In this document: positions 53,947-61,810 of the stretch, in pieces
Numbering within the stretch: the stretch's first letter is position 1
How the letters are laid out: every line of letters starts with the position of its first letter
NCBI RefSeq assembly: GCF_004005565.1
Contig: NZ_SADD01000005.1
Span: 186,001-250,000 of the forward strand
Source of the DNA: Lujinxingia sediminis
GTDB lineage: Bacteria; Myxococcota_A; Bradymonadia; Bradymonadales; Bradymonadaceae
DNA length: 64,000 nucleotides
Direction of reading: 5' to 3'
Translations under genes and position numbers: made by a program
Notes under the pieces: model-generated
The model's input: only the letters and a program-made list of their open reading frames with translations
What the model was told of the DNA's origin: nothing
The model's database searches: none

Positions 53947-54152
53947 GATGTATGCGTGCACAGAAGGTGGGCGCTGTCGGAGCGCATGAGAGTGGCGCTG
54001 TCGGAGCGAGGCGTTTGCCTGCAAGCGGGCTCGCTGCCTATAAGGAGCGGGTGTGGCGGTCGGCGAACTTATGGTTCCGACCTTCAGAAAGATCAAGGAT
54101 GCCGCAGTGGCGTCCGGTCGAATATGTGAAAGTTCAATCAAAGCAGGTGGTT
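53947..54152. other. Divergent PAP2 / rsmA intergenic region with direct repeat
   Basis: About 200 bp. A 15-bp sequence, ggcgctgtcggagcg, occurs twice (53970-53984 and 53994-54008), 24 bp apart. Such spacing would suit a dimeric regulator on one DNA face. It could also be a chance duplication. No promoter elements are convincing. Confidence 0.4.
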
Positions 54153-55016
54153 GTGGCAGATCAATCGCAGAAGCATCCTTCGCACGCGCTGACGCCGGGG
54201 GATCTCTTACGCGCCTTCGGGCAGCGTACCAAGAAGCAGTTTGGGCAGCATTTTCTGGTGGATCCGAGCATTCTCGATGAGATCGTGCGCTGCGCCGGGC
54301 TCAAGCCTGGTGAGTCGGTGTTGGAGATCGGGCCGGGCTGCGGGACGCTTACCCTGATGATGTTGCAGGCGGGGGCGCGGGTGGACTCGATCGAGATCGA
54401 TCGCGACGCTGTGGCGTTTTTGCAGGAGGCCCTGCCCCAGGCGTGGGGATTTACGCTGCATCCGGGGGATGCGCTGAAAACCGACCTGGCCGCGATTGTG
54501 AGCAGCCGCCCCGGCCCCTGGAAGGCGGTGGCGAACCTCCCGTACAACGTGGGGACGGAGGTTACCTTTCGGCTCTTTGAGCTGCGCGAGACGATTGGCT
54601 CGATGACGTTGATGTACCAGCGGGAGGTGGCGCAGCGCATGGTGGCGAAAGCCGGCGAGGAGGACTACGGCGCGCTGAGCTTGATGGTGGAGCTTTATGC
54701 GGACGCGGAGATCGTCATGAGCCTGCCGCCCGGAGCCTTCGTGCCGCCGCCGAAGGTGCATAGTTCGGTGGTGAACTTCGAGATGTTGCCGAAGACACGC
54801 ATTGAGGATCATGAGCGACGCGCGTTTTTTGAGCGGGTGGTCAAGTCGGCGTTTCAGGCGCGTCGCAAGACCTTGCCGAACGGGCTTAAGGCGCTCAAGC
54901 TCCCCAAAGATCAGGTTGTGGCGGCGATTGAGTCGGCCGGGCTTTCGCCGAAGGTGAGGCCGGAGCGGGTGGGGTTTGACGACTTTCTGAAGATCGCCGA
55001 CGCGCTTCGGGCTTAA
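54153..55016 (+). CDS. rsmA: 16S rRNA dimethyladenosine transferase
   Basis: A 287-residue SAM enzyme (KsgA) that dimethylates two adjacent adenosines near the 3' end of 16S rRNA. KKQFGQHFLVDPSILDEIV, the SAM loop VLEIGPGCGTLTLMML and NLPYNVGTEV are diagnostic. It ends with the conserved GFDDFLKIADAL. GTG 54153 is preferred because it precedes the conserved N-terminus and has GCAGGTGG a few nt upstream; the frame continues to 53952 without support. The stop overlaps the stop of the convergent metallopeptidase gene by 4 nt. Confidence 0.96.
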   Translation: MADQSQKHPSHALTPGDLLRAFGQRTKKQFGQHFLVDPSILDEIVRCAGLKPGESVLEIGPGCGTLTLMMLQAGARVDSIEIDRDAVAFLQEALPQAWGFTLHPGDALKTDLAAIVSSRPGPWKAVANLPYNVGTEVTFRLFELRETIGSMTLMYQREVAQRMVAKAGEEDYGALSLMVELYADAEIVMSLPPGAFVPPPKVHSSVVNFEMLPKTRIEDHERRAFFERVVKSAFQARRKTLPNGLKALKLPKDQVVAAIESAGLSPKVRPERVGFDDFLKIADALRA

Positions 55017-55495
55017 GTGGGGCGGGGGGAGGAGCTGCGGTGAAGGTGGGGGGGGAGGAATGTCTCGGCGCGGCGGGCCTCAACTTCGTAAGAGATGTTG
55101 AGGTAGGCCTGGCGGTCGCCCAGTCCCGCGAGCAAGCCGGCGGCGTACTCACGGAAGTAACGCGCCAAAAAGTTGGCGGAGCCATCGCGGAGGTATTGCA
55201 CCACGTGGGCCATCTCGTGGGTGACGAGGTAGAGAGGCAGGCGCAGGTCGGCCGAGAAGATGCGCTGGCGGATGTAGATGCGATCGTGCAGGGCAATGCC
55301 TGCGGCGCTACGACGGAGCGCGGTATGAGCGATGAGATCGCGCGGTCCGTAGAGGGCGGGGCGATCGTCGGGGTAGGCGATAATGCGCGCGATGTGGGCG
55401 GCGCGCTCGACCAGGAGGCGCGGGCCGACCCCGGCGTTGGTGAGCGCCTCGATGACTACGGGGCGCTCGTCATCGAGCAGCGGGCGCAGGCTCAT
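55013..55495 (-). CDS. DUF4157-like zinc metallopeptidase
   Basis: A 160-residue protein with the zinc motif HEMAH (His93, Glu94, His97) in LYLVTHEMAHVVQYL, preceded by HDRIYIRQRIF, the layout of DUF4157 domains. DUF4157 occurs in proteins linked to contractile-injection cargo and to other toxins, but no secretion or injection genes are near. There is no signal peptide. It overlaps the matrixin gene by 4 nt (ATGA) and should be coupled to it. A protease role is likely; the substrate is unknown. Confidence 0.75.
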   Translation of the reverse strand: MSLRPLLDDERPVVIEALTNAGVGPRLLVERAAHIARIIAYPDDRPALYGPRDLIAHTALRRSAAGIALHDRIYIRQRIFSADLRLPLYLVTHEMAHVVQYLRDGSANFLARYFREYAAGLLAGLGDRQAYLNISYEVEARRAETFLPPHLHRSSSPRPT

Positions 55496-56394
55496 GCGCC
55501 GGCCCGGCGTCGACGCCAGATCATGCCGAGCGCCAGAAGTGCGCCGGCGAGCAGAGCGCTATGGTCGGGCTGGTCCGGGGCGACAAGTGAGCAGATGCCG
55601 CCCTGTTGCGCAGGTTGCGAGGGTGGGGTGACATCGGGTGTGCCCAGGGGATAGATCGCGCAGAGTCCCTCGATGTCGCCGGGGTGCAGATCGCGCTTAT
55701 CGATCTCACCCTCGCGGGCAGTGGCATACATGGTGGTGTCGGGATTGGGGGCGTGGTCCAGTCCCAGGAAGTGGCCGACTTCGTGGGTAAGGGTGTTGCG
55801 AAGATCCATGGTGCCGGCTTCGCCGCTTTCGGCGTTGCTAAAGACATAGTCTGCGCCGTTCATTTCGATGTCGGCGTCGAGGATGCGGCCGTCGAGTCGG
55901 CTGAAGGTCACGGTCGTCAGCGCGATGGCCTGGCCGTTCTGGCCTGGCCAGGATTCATCCCGGAAGACGAAGACGTTGACGTTCTGCGATGGAGGTCCGT
56001 TGATGTAGTCGGCCTGAAATGCAGTGGTGCCGCGGTAGTCCAGCAAGAACTCGGAACATTCGGGGGCGTTCCACGCGTCAAATGCGCTGACGATGTCGGC
56101 TTCAAGCGCCGCCGGGATGGTGGTGTCGTCGGGGTGCAAATTCGGCGAACCCGATTCGTTGATATAGTAAGGGACGGTGAGCGAGGGCCACTCCACCGGT
56201 ACTTTGGGGTAGCCGTCGCAGGGCAGCCCCAGATCGGGCTCGCAGGTCATGGTGCGACGGAAGTCGTTGCTCAGCGGGACTTCCTCTTCGACCATCGGCT
56301 CTTCATCCCAGGCATCTTCGTGAGTGCACGAGGGAAGGGCGATGGCGGCGAGGAGGCCCAGGAGAGTGATGTGACGCGTATCAGGCAGCATCAT
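55492..56394 (-). CDS. Matrixin-like metalloprotease with lipobox and MYXO-CTERM-like tail
   Basis: A 300-residue secreted zinc protease. The active site HEVGHFLGLDH has zinc ligands His204, His208 and His214 and the base Glu205. A Met-turn Met222 (TTMYA) follows, typical of metzincins/matrixins. The N-terminus has a signal ending LPSC (Cys23). The C-terminus reads GGICSLVAP then a hydrophobic helix and RRRR, a form like the MYXO-CTERM sorting signal. So it has two alternative surface anchors. It overlaps the upstream and downstream genes by 4 nt each (ATGA), so three genes are translated together. Confidence 0.88.
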   Translation of the reverse strand: MMLPDTRHITLLGLLAAIALPSCTHEDAWDEEPMVEEEVPLSNDFRRTMTCEPDLGLPCDGYPKVPVEWPSLTVPYYINESGSPNLHPDDTTIPAALEADIVSAFDAWNAPECSEFLLDYRGTTAFQADYINGPPSQNVNVFVFRDESWPGQNGQAIALTTVTFSRLDGRILDADIEMNGADYVFSNAESGEAGTMDLRNTLTHEVGHFLGLDHAPNPDTTMYATAREGEIDKRDLHPGDIEGLCAIYPLGTPDVTPPSQPAQQGGICSLVAPDQPDHSALLAGALLALGMIWRRRRAGA

Positions 56395-56999
56395 CGCGGC
56401 TCCTCGGGCTGAGTCTCGTCGACGATGGTGCGAATGCGGGCCTTGAAGGTGTTGAGGTCATGGGCCTGCTGGTGCAACTCGGCCGGAGCAACACTCCGGA
56501 GCTGCGAGGTTGTCGCGGCGGTCTGTGCGCGATCGCGGACGACGAGGTTCAGGTTGTTGACCTGGGGGATGGCAAACTCGGTGGCGCTATCGGGGCCGAG
56601 TGCCACACGGAAGAAGCCCTGGGCCAGGCCCGTGACAGAGGCAGGGTGTTGCGCGACATTTCCGCTTAAGAAGAGGACGCCCCGATCGGCGATCTGAAAG
56701 ACGGGCATGCCGGGCACGCGGGTGCCAACATCGCCGTGGTAGCCGCCGAGTTGTCGAATGGCGACGGTGCGCCGGGCGGGGCCTTTGAGGGTTTCGCGCA
56801 CCGTGAGCGTGATGGTGGAGACGACGCGGCCGCGCGCATCGAGTTCTGTGGTGATCGTCTCGACCTGGGCGACGACCACCGCATCGGAGCGCACGACAAG
56901 CTCCTCGAGATCCATACGGGGCAGCGTGGCGGCCGTGGCGTTCGCGGCCAGCAGCCATAGCGTCAGCGTTGACATCAGTGCGATGAGAGGCTTGAACAT
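56391..56999 (-). CDS. Exported protein of unknown function in the matrixin operon
   Basis: A 202-residue protein with a signal peptide (cleavage near ATAA, residue 24). The mature part (LEELVVRSDAVVVAQVETIT) is beta-rich and Val-rich; the middle segment has KGPARRTVAIRQLGGYHGDVG. I recall short beta-rich exported proteins of this sort near metalloproteases in myxobacteria, but cannot name a family. ATG 56999 has GAGGT 5 nt upstream. It is the first gene of the coupled operon. Confidence 0.75.
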   Translation of the reverse strand: MFKPLIALMSTLTLWLLAANATAATLPRMDLEELVVRSDAVVVAQVETITTELDARGRVVSTITLTVRETLKGPARRTVAIRQLGGYHGDVGTRVPGMPVFQIADRGVLFLSGNVAQHPASVTGLAQGFFRVALGPDSATEFAIPQVNNLNLVVRDRAQTAATTSQLRSVAPAELHQQAHDLNTFKARIRTIVDETQPEEPR

Positions 57000-57125
57000 C
57001 GTGACCTCGAAGGTCGGGCAGGGGAGGAGCTGGCAAGGGGCGGAGAGCACATATCGGAGAACCACACCTGCGCGCCTGGCATTCTCAAGAAGATAATCAG
57101 GGCAGCTCCCCTGACGAGCGACAGC

Positions 57126-57560
57126 TTATTTGAAGACCTTGCCAATGGTGTCTTTGGCGCGAGCCAGCGTGACGCCCTGGAGCATCTTGCGGATTTTCTC
57201 GTCGCGCTCGACCACCGCGAGCAGGGCTTCCTTGCGGAGGGCGACGACCTGGGCTGGACCGGTCTTGACTTCGACGGTGGCGGTGGCGGTGTTGCCGCTC
57301 ATCAGCGAAACCTCCCCGAAGTAGGCGCCGGGGCCCATCGTTTTAAGTTCCACCTCACCGGCGGGGCCGAGGGTCCAGACGCGGATGCGGCCGGTGAGCA
57401 CGATGTAGAGATGATCGACAGCCTGAGCCTCTGCGATAATGCGTTCGCCAGGCTGAAAGATCTTAAGATCGCTGGCGCTGATGAGCGCCTTCACATCGGC
57501 CTCACTCAGGTGTTTGAAGAGGGGGCTTTCCTGGATGGTTTCGGCGATCTTTTCGGTCAT
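57126..57560 (-). CDS. Cyclic-nucleotide-binding-fold protein
   Basis: A 144-residue single-domain protein. The beta-roll and phosphate-binding cassette are present: FQPGERIIAEAQ, LYIVLTGRIRVW and FGEVSLMSGNTATATVEV. The Arg that normally contacts the cyclic phosphate (PRAAT) is replaced by Thr (GNTATATV), so cAMP binding is doubtful. No DNA-binding domain follows. ATG 57560 starts the conserved fold; the longer frame to 57659 is unsupported. It is divergent from the PilZ gene, 299 bp away. Confidence 0.87.
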   Translation of the reverse strand: MTEKIAETIQESPLFKHLSEADVKALISASDLKIFQPGERIIAEAQAVDHLYIVLTGRIRVWTLGPAGEVELKTMGPGAYFGEVSLMSGNTATATVEVKTGPAQVVALRKEALLAVVERDEKIRKMLQGVTLARAKDTIGKVFK

Positions 57561-57859
57561 TGTGTTCTCATCACAGGGGGTCAAGGGGATGCCAGACGTC
57601 TGCCTGGCAATGCCATAGGCCGGGGAGGGTATCAACGGGGACGAGGGCGATGCAATCATCGTGGCAGACGAAGCGTCGTGATGGCGTTGACGGGACGTCC
57701 GCGAGGGTGGGGGAAGTCAGGGGCAATTTCTTGAGCGCGAGCCGATGCGTGGTAGCTCTAAGGGGTGCACGGGGCTCGCGGGTTGCGGCCTTGATGCGAT
57801 GCCATGGTGGCGTGTGATGAAGGGTCTTGTGAGAGGCCCAAGACGACAGGGAGGTCGAT

Positions 57860-58201
57860 ATGACGGAGCAACGTAAACAGCAGCGCGTAGGCTGTGATAT
57901 GATCCTCAATAAGATCGAGTCCGGGCATACCAACATCTGCCGGGCGACCGATGTGTCGCTGGGGGGCATCCGGCTGGAGCGGGTGGCCGAGGCCTACCGC
58001 AGTGAGGGCGAGTCGGTGCAGTTGCAGTTTGCGCTTCCGGGTGAGGAGGAGCCGATCTGGGTGGCCGGCCAGAAGGTTTATGATGCAGACGGGCAGGTGG
58101 GCGTGCGCTTTACGAACATCTCGCACGGACATTTTGTGAAGTTGCGGGCGTGGCTGCGGGCTCAGGCGATCTCGGAGGGGTTTCCGGAGTTTTCGCTCTG
58201 A
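57860..58201 (+). CDS. PilZ-domain c-di-GMP-binding protein
   Basis: A 113-residue single-domain PilZ protein. The c-di-GMP contacts are complete: RKQQR near residue 5-9 (R-x3-R) and DVSLGG (D/N-x-S-x2-G) at about 31-36. The second half has GVRFTNIS. Such small PilZ proteins pass second-messenger signals to motility or exopolysaccharide machinery, usually by binding a partner. GGGAGGT lies just before ATG 57860. It is followed by a strong terminator. Confidence 0.92.
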   Translation: MTEQRKQQRVGCDMILNKIESGHTNICRATDVSLGGIRLERVAEAYRSEGESVQLQFALPGEEEPIWVAGQKVYDADGQVGVRFTNISHGHFVKLRAWLRAQAISEGFPEFSL

Positions 58202-58258
58202 GGGCATGCAGAGCATGATCGCCTCGGGTTTTCGGGGAGAGCCGTGACATCGTAACAT

Positions 58259-58310
58259 TGACTAAGAAAACGCCCCGCCGGCTGATGCCGGCGGGGCGTT
58301 TTCTTAGTCA
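58259..58310. terminator. Long perfect inverted-repeat terminator
   Basis: A 24-bp perfect stem (58259-58282 with 58287-58310) and a tgat loop; the A/T-rich ends give a T tract in both directions. It lies between the PilZ gene and the convergent subtilisin gene. Confidence 0.92.
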
Positions 58311-58332
58311 GACTGGATGCGTGGATTCAACC

Positions 58333-60276
58333 TCAGTCGCGCTTGAGGCCGAAGAAGCCGATCGCAAGGCTGAGCAGTCCGTTGGCCGCGAGCCAGACGC
58401 GGTCAAGGATGTTCATGCCCGGGATCCAGCTGACGTCGGAGGTGAGCTGGAACGCCTCGGTGAGGCTGAAGCCGGCCATGCCCAGGGCGATGCCGCCGGC
58501 CAGGGCGCGCCCGACGCGGTGACCACCGAGGAAGGCGTAGGCCACCAGCGGGATGAGGAAGCTGGCGAGCAGCGGGTTCTGGTGTGCGCCAAGACCGGAG
58601 ACGAGCACGTTGGCCTCGGCCAGGGGACGTCCGATGACGTTGGCCACGAAGCCAAGTGTGCCGCCGGCCGGGACAAGAAGGGGGACGAAGAAGAGGCCGC
58701 CGGCGACCACTGCGGCGCTGGTGGCAACCAGGGGCAGGTGGTCGGGGAGGCGTCCCATCATGTCGCGACGGCGCAAACCGAAGGCGGTGAGGAGCACCAG
58801 GAGAAGGGCACCGCCGTAGCGGGTGGTGCCCTGGTCGGTGGTGGATTGCACGACGGCCTTATCGGCCTGAAGCAGGCCGGCGCCGTAGCGCTCACGGTAC
58901 TCTTCCTCGCTCTTGTACTTGTCACGCATGGAGGTGTTTGCCGCCTTCTGCAGGACCTCCTGTACCTTGTCAGGGTGGGTGACGCCGGTGGCGATGACGA
59001 GTGCGGCGGCCGCGGCGACATGCGGGCTGGCCATGGAGGTGCCCATGTAGAGGGCAAACTCGTGCTTGTTAGTCTGCCCGGCAGGGTGAGTCTCCTGCAT
59101 GATACCGTCGGGGCGTCCGTCGCCGTTCTGGTCGATGCGGGTGTTTCCTCCGGGAGCGGCGATATCGACGTAGGTTCCCCACTGGGAGTAGAAGGTGGTG
59201 CGCTGATCAAACTGGGTGGCAGCCACGGCGAATGCGTGGTCGTAAGCCGCCGGGTAGCTCGGCGAGCGCTTTCCGCCGTTGCCGGCGGCGGCCACGACGG
59301 TCACACCTTTCTTGTGGGCGTAGTCGACGGCTCGTTTAAGGACCAGGCTGGGAAGCGGGCCGCCCAGGCTCATGTTGATGACCTGCGCGCCGTTGTCGGC
59401 GGCGAAGCGTACGGCATCGGCGATGTCGGCGACCGAGCCAAAGCCCCGGCTGTTGAGCACGCGCAGCGGCATGATTTTGGATTCAAAGGCCAGACCGGCC
59501 ACACCGTAGCCGTTGTTGGTGGCCTGAGCGATGGTGCCGGCAACGTGGGTGCCATGGCCATGACCGTCGTAGACGAAGTCGGTTTTATCGACGAAGTCAT
59601 AGCCGGGGACGGTCGCAACACCCTGGAGGTCTTTACCGACTTTGATGCCCCGGCGGGCGTCGTCGGAGACAGTCACGCCGGTGTCGATGACGGCGACGAC
59701 CACGTCGCGGCCGGTGGAGACTTTCCAGGCTTCTTCGGCGCCAACCTGCTCAAAGTTCCACTGGAACTGGTAGAGCGGATCGTCAGGCACAAAGTAGGCC
59801 CGGTATTCGATGTTCTCTTCGATGCTCTCAAGCCAGCCGTCCGGGGCTGTGGCACGGAGGCAGTCTTTGACGTAGGGAACGGCGCCCTCTTCGACGCGGG
59901 CTACGAAGACGTTCTCGTCATCGGAGAAGGGGCTGTTGAGCTCAGCGCTTAAGTTCTGGGCCCGGGTAAAGGCCAGGATCTCGTCGTTGGAGAGATCGTC
60001 GTCGAAATCGAGGACGACTTCATCGTAGGCCGGGTTGGTGTCGAGGATGTCGCGATCGGCGGGGATGGTGTCCAGGCCGCTGATGTCGACGCCGGGGACG
60101 TTTTGTGTGGAGGGAGTGGCACCATTGAGACAGGCCTGCCAGGGAGCGGCCGGGCTGACGTCGGGGGCGCTTTGCGCGGTGGCGACACCGCTGAGGCCCA
60201 GGAAGAGGGCGAGGCCGGCGAAGGTAGCGCATGCCGGCGCGAGGCGGCGTTTCAGGGGGCGTGTCGGTCGCATCAT
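58333..60276 (-). CDS. Subtilisin-like (S8) protease with C-terminal membrane module
   Basis: A 647-residue exported protease. The signal peptide ends near ATAQ (35), then a prodomain-like region (about 80-160). The catalytic triad is Asp198 (VIDTG), His241 (HGHGTHVAG) and Ser414 (GTSMASPH), with oxyanion Asn in AAGNGG. After the catalytic domain, GTTRYGG starts a hydrophobic helix followed by LRRR (about 488-504). Another 140 residues with about four more membrane helices follow. Most S8 proteases do not have this membrane module. The gene is alone, with terminators on its 3' side. Confidence 0.93.
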   Translation of the reverse strand: MMRPTRPLKRRLAPACATFAGLALFLGLSGVATAQSAPDVSPAAPWQACLNGATPSTQNVPGVDISGLDTIPADRDILDTNPAYDEVVLDFDDDLSNDEILAFTRAQNLSAELNSPFSDDENVFVARVEEGAVPYVKDCLRATAPDGWLESIEENIEYRAYFVPDDPLYQFQWNFEQVGAEEAWKVSTGRDVVVAVIDTGVTVSDDARRGIKVGKDLQGVATVPGYDFVDKTDFVYDGHGHGTHVAGTIAQATNNGYGVAGLAFESKIMPLRVLNSRGFGSVADIADAVRFAADNGAQVINMSLGGPLPSLVLKRAVDYAHKKGVTVVAAAGNGGKRSPSYPAAYDHAFAVAATQFDQRTTFYSQWGTYVDIAAPGGNTRIDQNGDGRPDGIMQETHPAGQTNKHEFALYMGTSMASPHVAAAAALVIATGVTHPDKVQEVLQKAANTSMRDKYKSEEEYRERYGAGLLQADKAVVQSTTDQGTTRYGGALLLVLLTAFGLRRRDMMGRLPDHLPLVATSAAVVAGGLFFVPLLVPAGGTLGFVANVIGRPLAEANVLVSGLGAHQNPLLASFLIPLVAYAFLGGHRVGRALAGGIALGMAGFSLTEAFQLTSDVSWIPGMNILDRVWLAANGLLSLAIGFFGLKRD

Positions 60277-60432
60277 CCGTCCAGTCCTCGGTCAAGTAGG
60301 TTCGTTGCAGGCGCGAGCGGCGGCAAAGCCGCGGTGACGCGCTGGTGAGGCGTTGCTCAGAACTCAAACGAAGCTAAGCACCGGCAGAATTCCCGGCAAA
60401 GCGTCGTCGGTCTGCACCTGGAGTGTAGCGCT

Positions 60433-61722
60433 TCAGGGAACCTCGGCCAAATCCTGGGCCGAGAGTGTGCTCTCGATGGCGTCGAGGCGCTCGCGGGCCA
60501 GGCGTGCTGTAAACTGTGCGATGGGTGGGTGTTCGGAGGCAAGGATCTCGAAATCTTCTCGCGCCAGGAATAGGGCGTGGCCTGCGGCAGTGCACACGAC
60601 CGTGGCGGTGGCCTGATCGCTAGCCACCAGCCCTACCTCGCCGACGACTTCGCCGATGCCCAGGGTGGCGACCGTGATCTCCCAGTCGTCGTCTTTGCGG
60701 ATGATATCCACTTTGCCATCGAGGAGGATGAAGAGGCCGGGGCTGGGGCGTCCCTGACGCACGCAAAGGGTGCCCTTGTCGAGGGTCAGACCTGTGAAAC
60801 GCCCGACGACGCGGGCCCGCTCCTCCGCGCTGAGGTGGGTGAAGAGCTCGTGGCGATCGAGAAGTCCTTCGGTCAGCGCGTGGCGTCGAAGCGTGGCCAG
60901 GCGGTTGAGGAAGTCGGGAAGCTCGTCGTTGAGTTTGCCGATCGCGCTTTGAGCCAGTCGAAGGCACTCGCTGCCGCGCTCGCTGAGCACACGGTAGCGA
61001 GGGGCGCGCTCGCTGCCGCCGAAGGCGTTGAGTCCGAGCAGGGAGCCGGCCGGGATACGGAAGGTTTTGGTGCCTTCGTTGACGGTGAGATCGTTGCTGA
61101 CGGTCCATAAGAGGTCCGCCGACTTCTGGGAGGGCTCGAAGACGAGCTGAGCGTTCGGGAAGATCTCGTAGTCGACAAAGTCGAGCACCCGGCGAAGGGC
61201 GTCTGGCGGTAGCACGCTGAGCAGGGGGAGCGCCGGGAGGCTGCCCGGACGCTCGGCGGTGCCGTCGGGGTCGGTGGCGCGCTCGAGCACACGTTCAAAG
61301 AGTTCGTCGAGGTCGGGCTCGCCGCCATGCACCTGAGTGGTGAGGTTGCCGGCGGGTTGGGGAAAGCTCGGCTGGGGGCGCCCGTTCTCCAGGTAAGGGC
61401 TGCGCACAGAGTAGAGGGTGGCGAAGTGGTCCAGCAGCTCGGTGGAGGCCGGGTGAAGTGCGTGCATCTGTTTGATAGCGGCGATCGCGCGGGTGGGAAA
61501 ACCGGCGTTGGCGTAGTGGCGAGCTGCCAGGGTGTAGACTTCGACCGCCTCGCGTTTTCGGCCCACCGTGGCAAGGATCACCGCGGTGCGCTCTCGCAGC
61601 GGCGAGGGGTCGGGGAGGTTGTACCAGTTGGCCATGATGAGCTGGAGCGCGCGGGCGTGCTCTTGAGACTCGACGGCATCATCGATGGTGTTGAGGAGGT
61701 CGAGGAGGCGGATTTGCACCAT
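60433..61722 (-). CDS. TPR protein with two cyclic-nucleotide-binding-like domains
   Basis: A 429-residue protein. Residues 1-110 are helical with a TPR-like feel (ALQLIMANWYNLP, EAVEVYTLAARHYANAGFPTRAI). A first degenerate CNB-like domain spans about 170-280, and a second one (about 300-410) has LDKGTLCVRQGRPSPGLFILLDGKVDI and VGEVGLVASDQATATVV. As in the single-domain protein nearby, the cassette Arg is missing (QATATV). ATG 61722 starts the conserved part and has GAAGGA about 9 nt upstream; the frame extends to 61908. A regulator role is likely. Confidence 0.85.
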   Translation of the reverse strand: MVQIRLLDLLNTIDDAVESQEHARALQLIMANWYNLPDPSPLRERTAVILATVGRKREAVEVYTLAARHYANAGFPTRAIAAIKQMHALHPASTELLDHFATLYSVRSPYLENGRPQPSFPQPAGNLTTQVHGGEPDLDELFERVLERATDPDGTAERPGSLPALPLLSVLPPDALRRVLDFVDYEIFPNAQLVFEPSQKSADLLWTVSNDLTVNEGTKTFRIPAGSLLGLNAFGGSERAPRYRVLSERGSECLRLAQSAIGKLNDELPDFLNRLATLRRHALTEGLLDRHELFTHLSAEERARVVGRFTGLTLDKGTLCVRQGRPSPGLFILLDGKVDIIRKDDDWEITVATLGIGEVVGEVGLVASDQATATVVCTAAGHALFLAREDFEILASEHPPIAQFTARLARERLDAIESTLSAQDLAEVP

Positions 61723-61810
61723 GACCGAGGTCCTTCCGAAGCAGTTGTTTTTGGCAGCGAAGTCGACGCCCCACTCTAAAAGATGGGCGCAAGGGGGACA
61801 ACCCGGGAGC

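Noticed and set aside
53952-54152. An upstream extension of rsmA
   Set aside because: The extra residues do not match the family and lie in the divergent control region with PAP2.
58258-59952. A plus-strand open frame of 564 codons across the subtilisin gene
   Set aside because: It is antisense to clear catalytic motifs and has repetitive Gly/Val/Asp composition, as expected from a mirror of a GC-rich coding frame.
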